19,465 nucleotides of DNA from NCBI GenBank assembly GCA_016212295.1, contig JACRGO010000052.1:1-19465 (forward strand). The letters run 5' to 3'. This DNA comes from Nitrospinota bacterium. GTDB lineage: Bacteria; Nitrospinota; Nitrospinia; JACRGO01. Each line of letters starts with the position of its first letter. Position 1 is the first letter of the stretch. The notes below the pieces were generated by a model that worked only from the letters and a program-made list of their open reading frames with translations, ran no database searches and was not told the DNA's origin. The position numbers were made by a program, and so were the translations under genes. Of this stretch, positions 1 through 8,351 are shown one piece after another.

Positions 1-60
1 CCGGCTTTCAGGCATTGCCCGGAACTCTTTTTTGCTATAGACTTCTTCATGGCCGTTTCT

Positions 61-107
61 CCTCCGCTAAAGGGTTAAGGTTATCAACCGCTATTTTAAC
101 CCGGAGG
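61..107. repeat. Nested inverted repeat in the leading non-coding stretch
   Basis: Positions 1-290 hold no gene that I can support. Within them, 72-78 (gggttaa) pairs with 96-102 (ttaaccc), a small inner hairpin ggtt-atc-aacc lies at 79-89, and cctcc (61-65) can pair with ggagg (103-107) across a bulge. No T-run follows, so it is not a classical terminator. It could be a cruciform or the remains of a repeat element. From about 190 to 285 the sequence is pyrimidine-rich low complexity (repeated cccctat/cctgtccc), similar to 4658-4674. Confidence 0.35.
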
Positions 108-290
108 AAGACTGCCTACATATTAACTGAACTTGTTTCAGTATCTCATAACGCGCATGGCCGAATTAGGCTATTTACTCTATTATCCGTTCCTCCGCCA
201 TCTGTCCTCTATCCCCCTATCCCCTACCTAACCTCTGTCCCTGGTTCCTGCCCCCTATTTTATTGTATCTTTCTCCCCTAATTTGGTATC

Positions 291-716
291 ATGATTTCCA
301 TGACGAGAAAGAAGATACTGGTACACACCCATCATATTTCCACGCATTTCACCAATGGTCTGTTTCCCGCCGCGGCGTTGATGATCACCCTGTTTTTGTA
401 TACCGGGGACCCATTGTTCGAATCCACCGCCTTCCATTGCATCGCAATCGGTTTTCTGGGCATCCCCTTTGCGTATTTGTCCGGGGTCATGGATTGGAAG
501 AAGCGGTTTCAAGGGAGGAGGACCAGGACCTTCGACCACAAGATCGCCTTCGGGCTTCTCTTTTTGATTTTGGGCGCAGTGACGTTTTTTATCCGATGGT
601 CTTACGGCGAGGAAATCAACGCCGCGGGCGCCGTGAAACTGGTTTACGTTGCCTTGATCTACATTTTGACCGGATTGGCCACCTACCTCGGCCATCTGGG
701 CAGCAAGTTCATTTGA
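291..716 (+). CDS. DUF2231-like four-helix inner-membrane protein
   Basis: This 141-residue protein shows four hydrophobic segments at about residues 20-38, 46-66, 84-102 and 112-134. The N-terminus has a histidine cluster (H12, H14, H15, H19) before the first helix. A GVMDWKKRF stretch follows helix 2, H83 opens helix 3, and the end reads TYLGHLGSKF. That arrangement fits DUF2231-type membrane proteins, whose conserved histidines are suspected haem or metal ligands; the family assignment is by eye. The start is taken at 291; a second ATG at 300 would remove three residues and neither has a clear ribosome binding site. It lies 10 bases upstream of a ferritin-like gene, so the two are probably cotranscribed. 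I infer a membrane redox role, but the electron donor or acceptor is not visible. Confidence 0.72.
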   Translation: MISMTRKKILVHTHHISTHFTNGLFPAAALMITLFLYTGDPLFESTAFHCIAIGFLGIPFAYLSGVMDWKKRFQGRRTRTFDHKIAFGLLFLILGAVTFFIRWSYGEEINAAGAVKLVYVALIYILTGLATYLGHLGSKFI

Positions 717-726
717 AATAAATAAA

Positions 727-978
727 ATGACGCTAAAAGCCAAAATAAAGGATTTGAAATCAAAAATCGAGGCCCTGGTCATTGCCATTCCAAGGGAGCA
801 GGAGGCGTACGAGTTTTATACGGAGCTTAAGGACTTGTACGATGACAAGGCATCCAAGGAGATGTTTGAATACCTTGCCAGGCAGGAGCTTCAGCACAGG
901 ATCAACCTGGAAAATATACTGAACGGACTTGAGGCGCAGTTAAAGGAGATTCAGAAAAGCGGGAACAAGGAAGAATGA
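727..978 (+). CDS. Short ferritin-like (half-rubrerythrin) protein
   Basis: This 83-residue, strongly helical protein carries the carboxylate/histidine signature of one half of a ferritin-like four-helix bundle. E24 or E26 in PREQEAYEFY is followed by E54 and H57 in ARQELQHRINLE (an ExxH motif). Full rubrerythrins contain two such halves in about 140 residues. Here only one is present, so a di-iron site would have to form between subunits, as in encapsulated ferritins, where the E-to-E and ExxH spacings are very similar. No encapsulin shell gene and no rubredoxin-type CxxC domain is visible. It is an intact short gene, because a lysine/glutamate-rich tail and a clear stop follow. It probably forms an operon with the membrane protein upstream. 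Expected role: iron binding, iron oxidation or peroxide handling. Confidence 0.75.
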   Translation: MTLKAKIKDLKSKIEALVIAIPREQEAYEFYTELKDLYDDKASKEMFEYLARQELQHRINLENILNGLEAQLKEIQKSGNKEE

Positions 979-990
979 TTTTAATAAATC

Positions 991-1057
991 GAATAAGTAT
1001 CTCCGCATGTGAAGAAACATTGCGCCTTTTTTGAAAATTTCAAATATTTTTGGCTAG
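991..1057. repeat. Dispersed repeat module, copy 1 of a long inverted pair
   Basis: Positions 1015-1057 (aaacattgcgcc ... ttttggctag) are the exact reverse complement of 8352-8394, 43 bases without mismatch by eye. The adjacent 994-1013 (taagtatctccgcatgtgaa) also matches the complement of 8395-8414 with one difference. The two copies lie 7.3 kb apart in opposite orientation and bracket the RCC1, slt and hisD genes. The module is AT-rich and sits in the gap between the ferritin-like gene and the RCC1 gene. Confidence 0.85.
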
Positions 1058-1127
1058 ATTTTACAAAAATCGTTCTTCGCCGCAACGTTAACCAGCTTTA
1101 ACCACTTTTCACGTCAAGGAGCGCCCA

Positions 1128-4100
1128 ATGAAAAAAAACCATCCTACGCCGCTTGTTTTTACCTTTGCCGCCTTGACACTCTTTTTGTTCTCCCTTTATT
1201 CCCCAACCGCCCAAGGGCTTGAAAAAGGCGTCCCGGCGGCGGCTTGCGCGCCGGAGATATTCATTCATCCAAAAGACAGAAACGTCGGGTATCCGGCGGG
1301 CAAGGCCTCTTTTAATATCCAGAACGAGGGCTGCGGCGCGCTGGAGTGGACCGCCGAGATCCACTATGGGACTGATTGGATCACTGTGGATTCAGGCGCA
1401 TCCGGCTCTGGTAAAGGCGATATAGTTGTTTCTTTTCCTGAAAATTCCAGCACAGGCGCAATGACGCGCCTTGGCATAATCAAGGTAACAGCCAAGGGAG
1501 CTTCCAAGGCCGAATACGGGGCCATCAGGCAGTTCAACAAGATAACTCCTGAAAGTTCAGGGGACGCAACCCCGCCCTCCACCACCGCCTCAATCACCAG
1601 CGGAAGCTATTCCACAGTCCAGACAGTGGCCTTGTCATGCGCGGACGAAGCCGGAGGCTCAGGTTGTTACCAGATATTTTACACAACTGACGGGACAGAG
1701 CCCGGCCTCTCCTCCCCGATTTATACCGCTCCCATACCCATCCAGTCAGGCGCGACCCTGAAATTTTACAGCATGGATTATTCCGGGAACAGTGAGACGG
1801 TGAAGACGGAGACATACACCATCACCGCGAGTATTACTGACACTATTCCGCCCAAGACCACGGCCTCTCCATCCGGCGCAGGGTACGGCCAGGCCCAGAC
1901 AGTGGCCCTTGCCTGCGCGGACAACGAGGGAGGGTCAGGGTGTTCCAATATTTACTACACCACGGACGGGACTGAGCCGGATATTTCCTCCCTTGTTTAC
2001 TCATCCCCCATTTCCGTCTCTTCTTCAATGTCCGCGCGGTTTTTCAGCATTGATAATGCCGGGAACCGGGAGGATGTCCAGACATCTGCCTATACCATAG
2101 GGACCGTGGCGGTTGAGCCTGCCATCGCAACCGGGGTTTATCATTCAGTTGCCCTGAAAAATAACGGCACTGTATGGACCTGGGGAGCTAATGGCTTCGG
2201 CCAGTTAGGGGACGGGACAACCGACAGGAAATCAGTCCCTGCCCAGGTCAGCGGCCTGTCCGGCGTGTCAGCGGTCTCGGCTGGGGGCTGGCATGCAGTT
2301 GCCATGAAGAATGACGGCACGATATGGGCTTGGGGATCCAATGGCTACGGCCAATTGGGGGCTGAGGGAATCGGGATGAGCCTTGTCCCTCGCCATGTCG
2401 AGGGCATCTCTGACGTGGCTGCCGTCTCCGCTGGAGAATTCCATACGGTTGCCCTGAAAAATGACGGCACTGTATGGGCTTGGGGCTACAATTACGATGG
2501 TCGCTTAGGAGACGGGACAACAACGGAGAGGTTCACCCCTGTCCAGGTCAGCGGCTTATCAGGCGTGTCCGCTGTCTCGGCTGGAGGAGGGCATACCGTA
2601 GCCTTGAAGAACGACGGCACTGTATGGGCTTGGGGAAAGAATGACAAGGGTCAATTGGGGGACGGGACAACAACGGACAGGCCGGCCCCGGTCCGCGCCA
2701 AGGGCCTCTCGGACGTTTCCGCTATAGCCGCTGGAAATAACTACACCCTCGCCTTGAAGAAAAACGGCACTGTATGGGCCTGGGGAAACGGCGGCCAGTT
2801 GGGAAACGGGACGAATAAAGACAAGAGTACGCCTGTCAAACTCAAGGGCCTCTCAAGCGCGTCCGCTGTCTCGGCTGGAAGCTACCATGCTGCCGCCATG
2901 AAAAAGGACGGCACGGTATGGACATGGGGAAGGAACGTGGAAGGCCAGTTGGGGGACGGGACAACAACGGACAGGTTCACCCCTGTACAGGCCAAGGGCC
3001 TCTCCAGCGTGTCCGCTGTCTCGGCTGGAGGCTGGCATACCGTTGCCATGAAGAGTGACGGCACGATCCGGGCCTGGGGACTTAACGACTACGGCCAGTT
3101 GGGGAACGGGACGGATAAGTACAGGCTTACCCCTGTACAGGCAAGAAACCTCTCCGGCGTTTCTTCAGTCGAAGCCGGCGATTGGCATTCAGTTGCCTTG
3201 AAGAGCGACGGCACTGTATGGGCATGGGGAAAGAATGACTACGGCCAATTGGGGGACGGGACAACCAATAACAGGCTTGTCCCTGTCCAGGTCAGCGGCC
3301 TCTCCGGCGTGTCCGCTGTGTCCGCTGGAAATAACCATACAGTAGCCTTGAAAAGTGATGGAACGTTATGGGCATGGGGGCTTAATATCTATGGTCAGTT
3401 AGGGGACGGAACAACCATTGACAGCCCAATCCCTGTGCGGGTGAAGAGTCTTTCGGGTTTGTCCGCCATTAACGCCGGAAACTACCATACATTAGCCTTG
3501 AAGAGCGACGGCACTGTATGGGCATGGGGAAGGAACGAGGAAGGCCAGTTGGGGGACGGGACAACTGATTGGAGGCGTTCCCCTGTCCAGGTCAGCGGCC
3601 TCTCCGGCGTGTCCGCCATCTCCGCTGGAGGCTGGCATACGGTTGCCCTGAAGAGCAACGGCACTGTATGGGCGTGGGGGCTTAACGACTACGGCCAGTT
3701 GGGGGACGGGACAACCAGCAACAGGCTTGTCCCGGTACAAGCAAAGGGCCTATCCGGCGTGTCCGTCATCAACGCTGGAGATTTGCACACGGCTGCCGTG
3801 AAGAGCGGCGGCGCGGTCTGGTCCTGGGGAAAGAATGACAAGGGCCAATTAGGGGAGGGGACAACCTCGGATAGCGCCACCCCTGTCCGGGTCAAGGGTC
3901 TCCTTAGCGTGTCCGCCATCGACGCTGAGCATAGCCACACAGTTGCCCTGAAGACGGACGGCACTTACTGGGCATGGGGGGCCAATGATTACGGCCAGTT
4001 GGGGGACGGGACAACCACGAACAGCCCCACCCCTGTGCAGGTCAAGAACCTCTCCGGCGTGTCCGCCATCGAGGCCGGACATAATCATACAGTTGCCCTT

Positions 4101-4214
4101 AAGAGTGACGGCACGGTCTGGGCATGGGGAGATAACAGCAGCGGCCAGTTGGGTGATGGCTCCAAATCATGGGCCGCTGGCCCGGTCAGGGTCAAATCCC
4201 TGAAGTTGAAGTAG
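1128..4214 (+). CDS. Secreted protein with CHB/HEX-type modules and 14 RCC1 repeats
   Basis: This 1028-residue protein starts after a good ribosome binding site (aaggag, 1115-1120). Residues 1-30 form a signal peptide. Residues 42-125 look like a BACON/Ig-like beta domain. Residues 146-232 and 237-323 are two copies of a chitobiase/hexosaminidase C-terminal-type module with the YTTDGTEP motif and paired cysteines. From residue 336 to the end there are 14 RCC1 repeats of about 50 residues, each of the form H-x-VALK-x-DGTVWAWG-x-N-x-x-GQLGDGTT. Repeats 2 and 5 are the most divergent, and repeat 5 is two residues short. RCC1 domains fold as seven-bladed propellers, so 14 repeats fit two propellers. 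The repeats are also very similar at DNA level, which suggests recent duplication or gene conversion. It probably acts at the cell surface in binding or adhesion; no catalytic residues are visible and no C-terminal anchor is seen. Confidence 0.9.
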   Translation: MKKNHPTPLVFTFAALTLFLFSLYSPTAQGLEKGVPAAACAPEIFIHPKDRNVGYPAGKASFNIQNEGCGALEWTAEIHYGTDWITVDSGASGSGKGDIVVSFPENSSTGAMTRLGIIKVTAKGASKAEYGAIRQFNKITPESSGDATPPSTTASITSGSYSTVQTVALSCADEAGGSGCYQIFYTTDGTEPGLSSPIYTAPIPIQSGATLKFYSMDYSGNSETVKTETYTITASITDTIPPKTTASPSGAGYGQAQTVALACADNEGGSGCSNIYYTTDGTEPDISSLVYSSPISVSSSMSARFFSIDNAGNREDVQTSAYTIGTVAVEPAIATGVYHSVALKNNGTVWTWGANGFGQLGDGTTDRKSVPAQVSGLSGVSAVSAGGWHAVAMKNDGTIWAWGSNGYGQLGAEGIGMSLVPRHVEGISDVAAVSAGEFHTVALKNDGTVWAWGYNYDGRLGDGTTTERFTPVQVSGLSGVSAVSAGGGHTVALKNDGTVWAWGKNDKGQLGDGTTTDRPAPVRAKGLSDVSAIAAGNNYTLALKKNGTVWAWGNGGQLGNGTNKDKSTPVKLKGLSSASAVSAGSYHAAAMKKDGTVWTWGRNVEGQLGDGTTTDRFTPVQAKGLSSVSAVSAGGWHTVAMKSDGTIRAWGLNDYGQLGNGTDKYRLTPVQARNLSGVSSVEAGDWHSVALKSDGTVWAWGKNDYGQLGDGTTNNRLVPVQVSGLSGVSAVSAGNNHTVALKSDGTLWAWGLNIYGQLGDGTTIDSPIPVRVKSLSGLSAINAGNYHTLALKSDGTVWAWGRNEEGQLGDGTTDWRRSPVQVSGLSGVSAISAGGWHTVALKSNGTVWAWGLNDYGQLGDGTTSNRLVPVQAKGLSGVSVINAGDLHTAAVKSGGAVWSWGKNDKGQLGEGTTSDSATPVRVKGLLSVSAIDAEHSHTVALKTDGTYWAWGANDYGQLGDGTTTNSPTPVQVKNLSGVSAIEAGHNHTVALKSDGTVWAWGDNSSGQLGDGSKSWAAGPVRVKSLKLK

Positions 4215-4284
4215 GGGAAGATAGGGGCCAGTTGCCAGAGGGCGGGAAAAAGGCGGAAGTCGGAATGAGAGGCAAAAAGGGTGA

Positions 4285-4327
4285 AGGGCTAAGGGCTAAG
4301 GGCGAAAGGTTGAAAGGTTGAAAGGTT
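4285..4327. repeat. Short tandem repeats (7-mer then 8-mer)
   Basis: Directly after the RCC1 gene there are about three copies of a 7-base unit (aagggct, from about 4285), followed by three perfect copies of the 8-base unit gaaaggtt (4304-4327). This is low-complexity purine-rich DNA. Reading frames through it are an artefact of the repeat. Confidence 0.85.
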
Positions 4328-4389
4328 GAAGACAGAGGGGCTTTATGACGCATGGCCGATGACGTCGACTTGCTTTGCCGCAAGCAGAT

Positions 4390-4645
4390 AATGAAATTGT
4401 TTTGGACATTCAGTAATTGTAATTTGAAATTTATTGTATAGGAATTTCCATTTTTTTCGCTTATAAATCAACGAGATGCTAAATGCAGAAGAAGAAAAAA
4501 CTGAACGTCCAACATCGAACATCGAACGCCCAACATCGAAGTAAGAAAAATTCGTTTTACGTTTTAAATCCTTTCTTCCTTTTTCGACGTTCAATGTTGG
4601 ATGTTCGATGTTCAATTCTTTAAAGTCCGCCCGAAGGGCGTTAAG
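4390..4645. repeat. Mosaic of dispersed repeat modules between RCC1 gene and slt
   Basis: Several modules recur elsewhere in the window. 4396-4426 matches the complement of 17102-17132 with about three differences. 4442-4467 (aatttccatttttttcgctt and onward) matches the complement of 8324-8350. 4504-4545 and 4583-4616 are arrays of the gaacatcgaac/ccaacatcgaa unit in opposite orientation, able to form a large imperfect hairpin. 4621-4645 (taaagtccgcccgaagggcg and onward) is the complement of 8199-8223 with one mismatch. The last module contains the palindrome cgcccgaagggcg. No gene is present in 4215-4674. Confidence 0.85.
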
Positions 4646-4674
4646 TTCATTCGTTTCCCTGATCCCTGTCCCCC

Positions 4675-6894
4675 GTGAACTATCCAACGAATTTAAAGTT
4701 CCTCCTGCTCCTGGTTCTATTTTTTTTCCCTCTCACTGTTGCCTCCGAAACCGGCGCCGGGAATTCCGGCTTTCAAAAGGCGTCTGAGGCCATCCGCTCC
4801 GGCGAATTCCAATCTGCCCTGGCGCTCCTGGAAAAATTCCCGGCGGACACAAAGGGGCTGGAGCGCGACCGGGTCCTCTTTCTTACCGGACTCTCACTAA
4901 TGGGCCTCAAGAAATATGAGGAGGCCAAGGCGTCCTTCAAGGAAATACCGGCGGATTATCCCCTCCAGGACTACGTGGAGTGGAACCTGCTCTTGTGCGA
5001 CTACAACTCAGGGAACCATCCCGGCGTAATACAGGGGGCCTCCCGTTTTTTCTCCAGCCAGCCCAATAGCAGGCTCCTGCCCGGCGTCCGCTCACTTCAA
5101 GTGAAAAGCCATATCGCGATAAAGGAGTGGGACAAGGCCCTGGAAATCTTGAAACCGCTGCTGAAGACCGGGGAAAAAGACACGGACGCCCCGGAGGCGT
5201 TTCAGCTTTACCACGAGGTCTTGCTCGAACAAAAAAAAATCCTGGACGCTTATAAAACCCTGCAAGACCTTTATTGCTATTTTCCCAATAGCCCGGAGGG
5301 GGCAAGGTCCAGGGAGAAGATGAAGCCAATAGAAGAAAAGAAGGGCCTTTCCCTGCCCCCGCTGGATATCATTAAACTTTTCACTAGATGGACAAGGCTC
5401 ATGGACCAAGGGGGATATGAAACCGTCATTCAGGAAAGCGACGGCATGGTTTCTGATCCAAAGCTTCCCAAGGGGCTCCATGAAAAACTCCTCATGCTGC
5501 GGGGAAATGCTCTCCGCCATTTAAAGGATTACTCCCAGGCATTGGACACTTACAAGGAATATCCGCGGAAATATCCAAATGGCCCGGACGCCCCGGAAAG
5601 CCTGTACTGGACCGCTTATATAAATTGGAACATCGGGAAACTGGACGAGGCTGAGGACGTTTACGGCCAGATAAAAAAGAAGTTTCCAAAAAGCGAGTGG
5701 ACCGTTCCAGCCCGTTTCGTAATCGCAGGGGTGATGGAAAACCGGAAGGATTTTGACAAGGCGCTGGCCTATTACCAGGAGATACTTGAAATCGCCACCG
5801 ACGAACAACATGTCGAAAAAGCCGCGTGGAAGATCGCGTGGATACATTACCAAATGAAGGAATACGACAAGTCCCTGGACCGGTTCAAGAAGGCCGTCGG
5901 CAAATTTCCTCCCTTCGAAAAGGAAAAGGCCCTCTTTTGGGCGGCGCGCTGCGCGGAGCGGTTGAACAAGCCGGAGGAAACCTCCGGGTTGCTGGAAGAC
6001 CTTTTCAAGACCCACTACCATGGGTTCTATATGTTTCTTGGCAGGGAGGTTTTCGGCGGGAAAAAAAACGCCGATCCGTTGAAAATCGAACCCGCGGGCG
6101 TTGCCGCTGATACCCAGCCTGACTCATTCGCGTTTCAGGAATTCAAAAAACCCGGCCTCTCCACCAGCGCCGCCTTCCATCTGGACAGGGCCGTGGAATT
6201 GACTGAGGCCGCGCTGTCCGATGACGCCTTGAAGGAATTCAGGGACGTGTACAAGGAGATTGACAAGAAGAAGCTGGATGAACTGATGTGGCTGGGACAA
6301 CTGTATTATCAGGCCGGGGCCTATGCCCAACTCATTTCCATGATGAACAGCTTCCTGCTTACCGCATCGCCTAATGAACGCACCGGACTCCCGGACCTCT
6401 TTTGGAGACTCTACTATCCCCCGGCTTATTTGGATGTTGTGGCGAAGGCCTCGGCCAGGCACGGCGTGGACCCGTTCCTGGTCCTCGGACTCATGAGACA
6501 GGAGAGTTCCTTCGACCGGAAATCTCTCTCCTCGGCGGGCGCCATGGGGTTGATGCAGTTGATGCCCCATACCGGGGAGAAGGTCTTTAAAAAAGTGTAT
6601 AATGCAGGGACGTTTTCCAAGGCGATGCTTTACGACACGGAACTCAACATTGAACTTGGCGTCAGCCACCTTGCGGAACTGATCCAGGAAAACGGCGGAA
6701 ACATAGTGGACGTCCTCGCGGGGTATAACGCCGGCATGAGCAAGGCGGCGGACTGGAAGAAAAGGTTCCAGGAATACACGGGAGAGGAATTCATAGAGAT
6801 GATATCTTACGGGGAGACAAGGAATTACATCAAGAAGGTATTGCGGAATTATTATAACTATAAGAGACTTTACGGGAAAGGAAACAGCGGTTGA
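4675..6894 (+). CDS. slt: Soluble lytic murein transglycosylase with TPR-like N-terminus
   Basis: This 739-residue protein begins with GTG, chosen because it is followed at once by a signal peptide (lysine, then LLLLVLFFFPLTVAS). No strong ribosome binding site is visible. Residues ~30-560 are helical TPR-like repeats, seen for example around KDYSQALDTYKEYPRKYPNG and the YQEILEIA region. The C-terminal SLT domain spans about 590-735: catalytic glutamate E610 in LMRQESSF, then SAGAMGLMQLMP, then GYNAG at 683-687, and a final YGETRNYIKKVLRNYY. Enzymes of this type cleave peptidoglycan glycan strands between MurNAc and GlcNAc, leaving 1,6-anhydro ends, in the periplasm. The stop overlaps the hisD start by one base (TGATG), which implies translational coupling to an unrelated biosynthetic gene. 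Confidence 0.93.
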   Translation: MNYPTNLKFLLLLVLFFFPLTVASETGAGNSGFQKASEAIRSGEFQSALALLEKFPADTKGLERDRVLFLTGLSLMGLKKYEEAKASFKEIPADYPLQDYVEWNLLLCDYNSGNHPGVIQGASRFFSSQPNSRLLPGVRSLQVKSHIAIKEWDKALEILKPLLKTGEKDTDAPEAFQLYHEVLLEQKKILDAYKTLQDLYCYFPNSPEGARSREKMKPIEEKKGLSLPPLDIIKLFTRWTRLMDQGGYETVIQESDGMVSDPKLPKGLHEKLLMLRGNALRHLKDYSQALDTYKEYPRKYPNGPDAPESLYWTAYINWNIGKLDEAEDVYGQIKKKFPKSEWTVPARFVIAGVMENRKDFDKALAYYQEILEIATDEQHVEKAAWKIAWIHYQMKEYDKSLDRFKKAVGKFPPFEKEKALFWAARCAERLNKPEETSGLLEDLFKTHYHGFYMFLGREVFGGKKNADPLKIEPAGVAADTQPDSFAFQEFKKPGLSTSAAFHLDRAVELTEAALSDDALKEFRDVYKEIDKKKLDELMWLGQLYYQAGAYAQLISMMNSFLLTASPNERTGLPDLFWRLYYPPAYLDVVAKASARHGVDPFLVLGLMRQESSFDRKSLSSAGAMGLMQLMPHTGEKVFKKVYNAGTFSKAMLYDTELNIELGVSHLAELIQENGGNIVDVLAGYNAGMSKAADWKKRFQEYTGEEFIEMISYGETRNYIKKVLRNYYNYKRLYGKGNSG

Positions 6895-8198
6895 TGAAAA
6901 TTTTCAGCTTCAATTCAAAGGGCTTTGATTCCGCCTTGCGAAAGGCAATCGACAGGACCGGCTTCCTGGCCCAGGCCAGGATCCAGGAACAGGTCCTCAA
7001 GATCATCCACGACGTCAGGAAAACCGGCGACCTCGGCCTTGTGCGCTATACAAGGAAATTCGACCGCTGGCGCCCGGTCCCGGAAACGTTGAAAGTCACG
7101 CCGGAAGAAATTGAGTCGGCCTGCCGTGCCGTCAGCCCCGCCTCCGTGAAAATGCTCAAAGCAGCGGCGAGCAGGATACGCCTGTTCCACGAGCGCCAGA
7201 AGGAGTCAACCTGGAACTACAAGGATTCCGGCGGTAATCTCCTTGGCCAGATGATCACCCCGATGGAAAAGGTTGGGCTTTACATTCCAGGCGGTAAAGC
7301 GGTTTATCCATCCACTGTCCTGATGAACGCCATTCCCGCCAGGGTGGCCGGGGTGGAGAGGATCATCGCCGTGTCCCCGGCAATGGACGGAGAACTTAAC
7401 CCGCATATCCTGGCCGCTGCGCGCGTAGCCGGGATAAGCGAGATTTATAAAGTCGGCGGCGCGCAGGCGATTGCCGCCCTGGCCTTCGGCACGGCCACGG
7501 TCCCGGAAGTGGACAAGATAGTTGGTCCAGGCAATATCTACGTGGCCGAGGCGAAAAGGGCGGTGTACGGGAAGGTGGATATTGATTCCATCGCCGGACC
7601 AAGCGAGATATTGGTCCTGGCGGATGATTCAGGCAATCCTGAATTCATCGCAGCCGACCTTCTTTCCCAGGCAGAGCATGACGAGATGGCTTCTTGTGTT
7701 CTCGTGACCCCGTCCGGGCCGCTGGCTAAAGCGGTACAGGTCCAGTTGAAGGCGCGGTTGGCGGAATTAAGCCGCCGCTCCATAGCGGAAAAATCCATAA
7801 GGTCGAACGGAAGGATTTTCGTCGTGAAGGACATGGACATGGCGGCGGAGATTTCAAACCGCTTCGCGCCGGAGCACCTGGAGTTGGCCGTGCGCTATCC
7901 GTTTAAGGTCCTTAAGAAAATCAGGCACGCGGGCGCGGTGTTCCTTGGACATTACACGCCGGAGGCCCTTGGGGATTATCTGGCCGGACCCAACCACGTG
8001 CTTCCGACCGGGGGCACGGCGCGGTTTTTCTCTCCCCTGGGCGTGTATGATTTCCTGAAACGGACCAGTCTCATTTCCTTTTCAGAAAAGGGACTCAGAA
8101 AGGTGGGCGGAATCGTGATGGATTTAGCCGCAATGGAAGGGCTCGAGGCCCACGGCAAGGCCGTGGAGGTTAGGCTCAGGCAAGGAGGCAAGCATTAA
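6894..8198 (+). CDS. hisD: Histidinol dehydrogenase
   Basis: This protein catalyses the last two steps of histidine synthesis, oxidising L-histidinol to L-histidine with two NAD+. It has 434 residues from the ATG at 6894; a TTG one codon earlier is possible but less likely. All landmark residues are present with spacing as in E. coli HisD: zinc ligands Q259 and H262 (SQAEHDE), D361 (GDYLAGPNH) and H420 (LEAHGKAVE), and the catalytic pair E327-H328 (FAPEHLE). The cofactor region GPGNIYVAEAKR is also intact, as is SIAGPSEILV. A weak aagga sequence lies 14 bases before the ATG, inside slt. No other his genes are nearby, so this gene has been separated from the usual his operon. It should be cytoplasmic and active. 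Confidence 0.98.
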   Translation: MKIFSFNSKGFDSALRKAIDRTGFLAQARIQEQVLKIIHDVRKTGDLGLVRYTRKFDRWRPVPETLKVTPEEIESACRAVSPASVKMLKAAASRIRLFHERQKESTWNYKDSGGNLLGQMITPMEKVGLYIPGGKAVYPSTVLMNAIPARVAGVERIIAVSPAMDGELNPHILAAARVAGISEIYKVGGAQAIAALAFGTATVPEVDKIVGPGNIYVAEAKRAVYGKVDIDSIAGPSEILVLADDSGNPEFIAADLLSQAEHDEMASCVLVTPSGPLAKAVQVQLKARLAELSRRSIAEKSIRSNGRIFVVKDMDMAAEISNRFAPEHLELAVRYPFKVLKKIRHAGAVFLGHYTPEALGDYLAGPNHVLPTGGTARFFSPLGVYDFLKRTSLISFSEKGLRKVGGIVMDLAAMEGLEAHGKAVEVRLRQGGKH

Positions 8199-8350
8199 CT
8201 TAACACCCTTCGGGCGGACTTTAAAAAATTAACATCGAACATTGAACATCGAACGTAGAAATATGTCATGAGTCATGGGTGGTGAGTCATGCGCTCATGA
8301 CGCACTCCCTTCCCTACTTCGATGATTCATAAGCGAAAAAAATGGAAATT
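8199..8350. repeat. Mosaic repeat block after hisD
   Basis: In order this block holds: 8199-8223, the complement of 4621-4645 with one mismatch and a cccttcggg hairpin core; 8227-8256, a gaacatcgaac-type array; 8264-8303, a catgagtcatgggtggtgag module with a near-identical inverted copy at 13671-13710; and 8324-8350, matching the complement of 4442-4467. It starts immediately at the hisD stop codon. The gap lies between convergent genes, so the hairpins may help end transcription from both sides, although no long T-run is seen. Confidence 0.85.
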
Positions 8351-8351
8351 A

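Noticed and set aside
15-281. Plus-strand 88-codon frame at the left edge
   Set aside because: It crosses an inverted repeat and pyrimidine-rich low complexity, with no domain or ribosome binding site.
255-788. Minus-strand 177-codon frame opposite the DUF2231-like and ferritin-like genes
   Set aside because: The plus-strand proteins show coherent membrane helices and an ExxH site, while the antisense frame has no recognisable domain.
2137-4200. Regular ~150-base spacing considered as a CRISPR-like or satellite array
   Set aside because: The repeats are in frame within one long coding region and encode RCC1 blades, so they are protein repeats.
4504-4616. gaacatcgaac arrays considered as CRISPR repeats
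   Set aside because: Units are about 10 bases, contiguous and degenerate, with no unique spacers and no cas genes nearby.
4343-4687. Minus-strand 114-codon frame
   Set aside because: It is a translation of the gaacatcgaac arrays and related repeat modules, which give repetitive nonsense such as FDVGRSMFDVGRSVF.
8199-8223. Rho-independent terminator after hisD
   Set aside because: The cccttcggg hairpin is followed by an ordinary mixed sequence without a T-run, and the same unit recurs inverted upstream of slt, so it is better treated as a repeat module.
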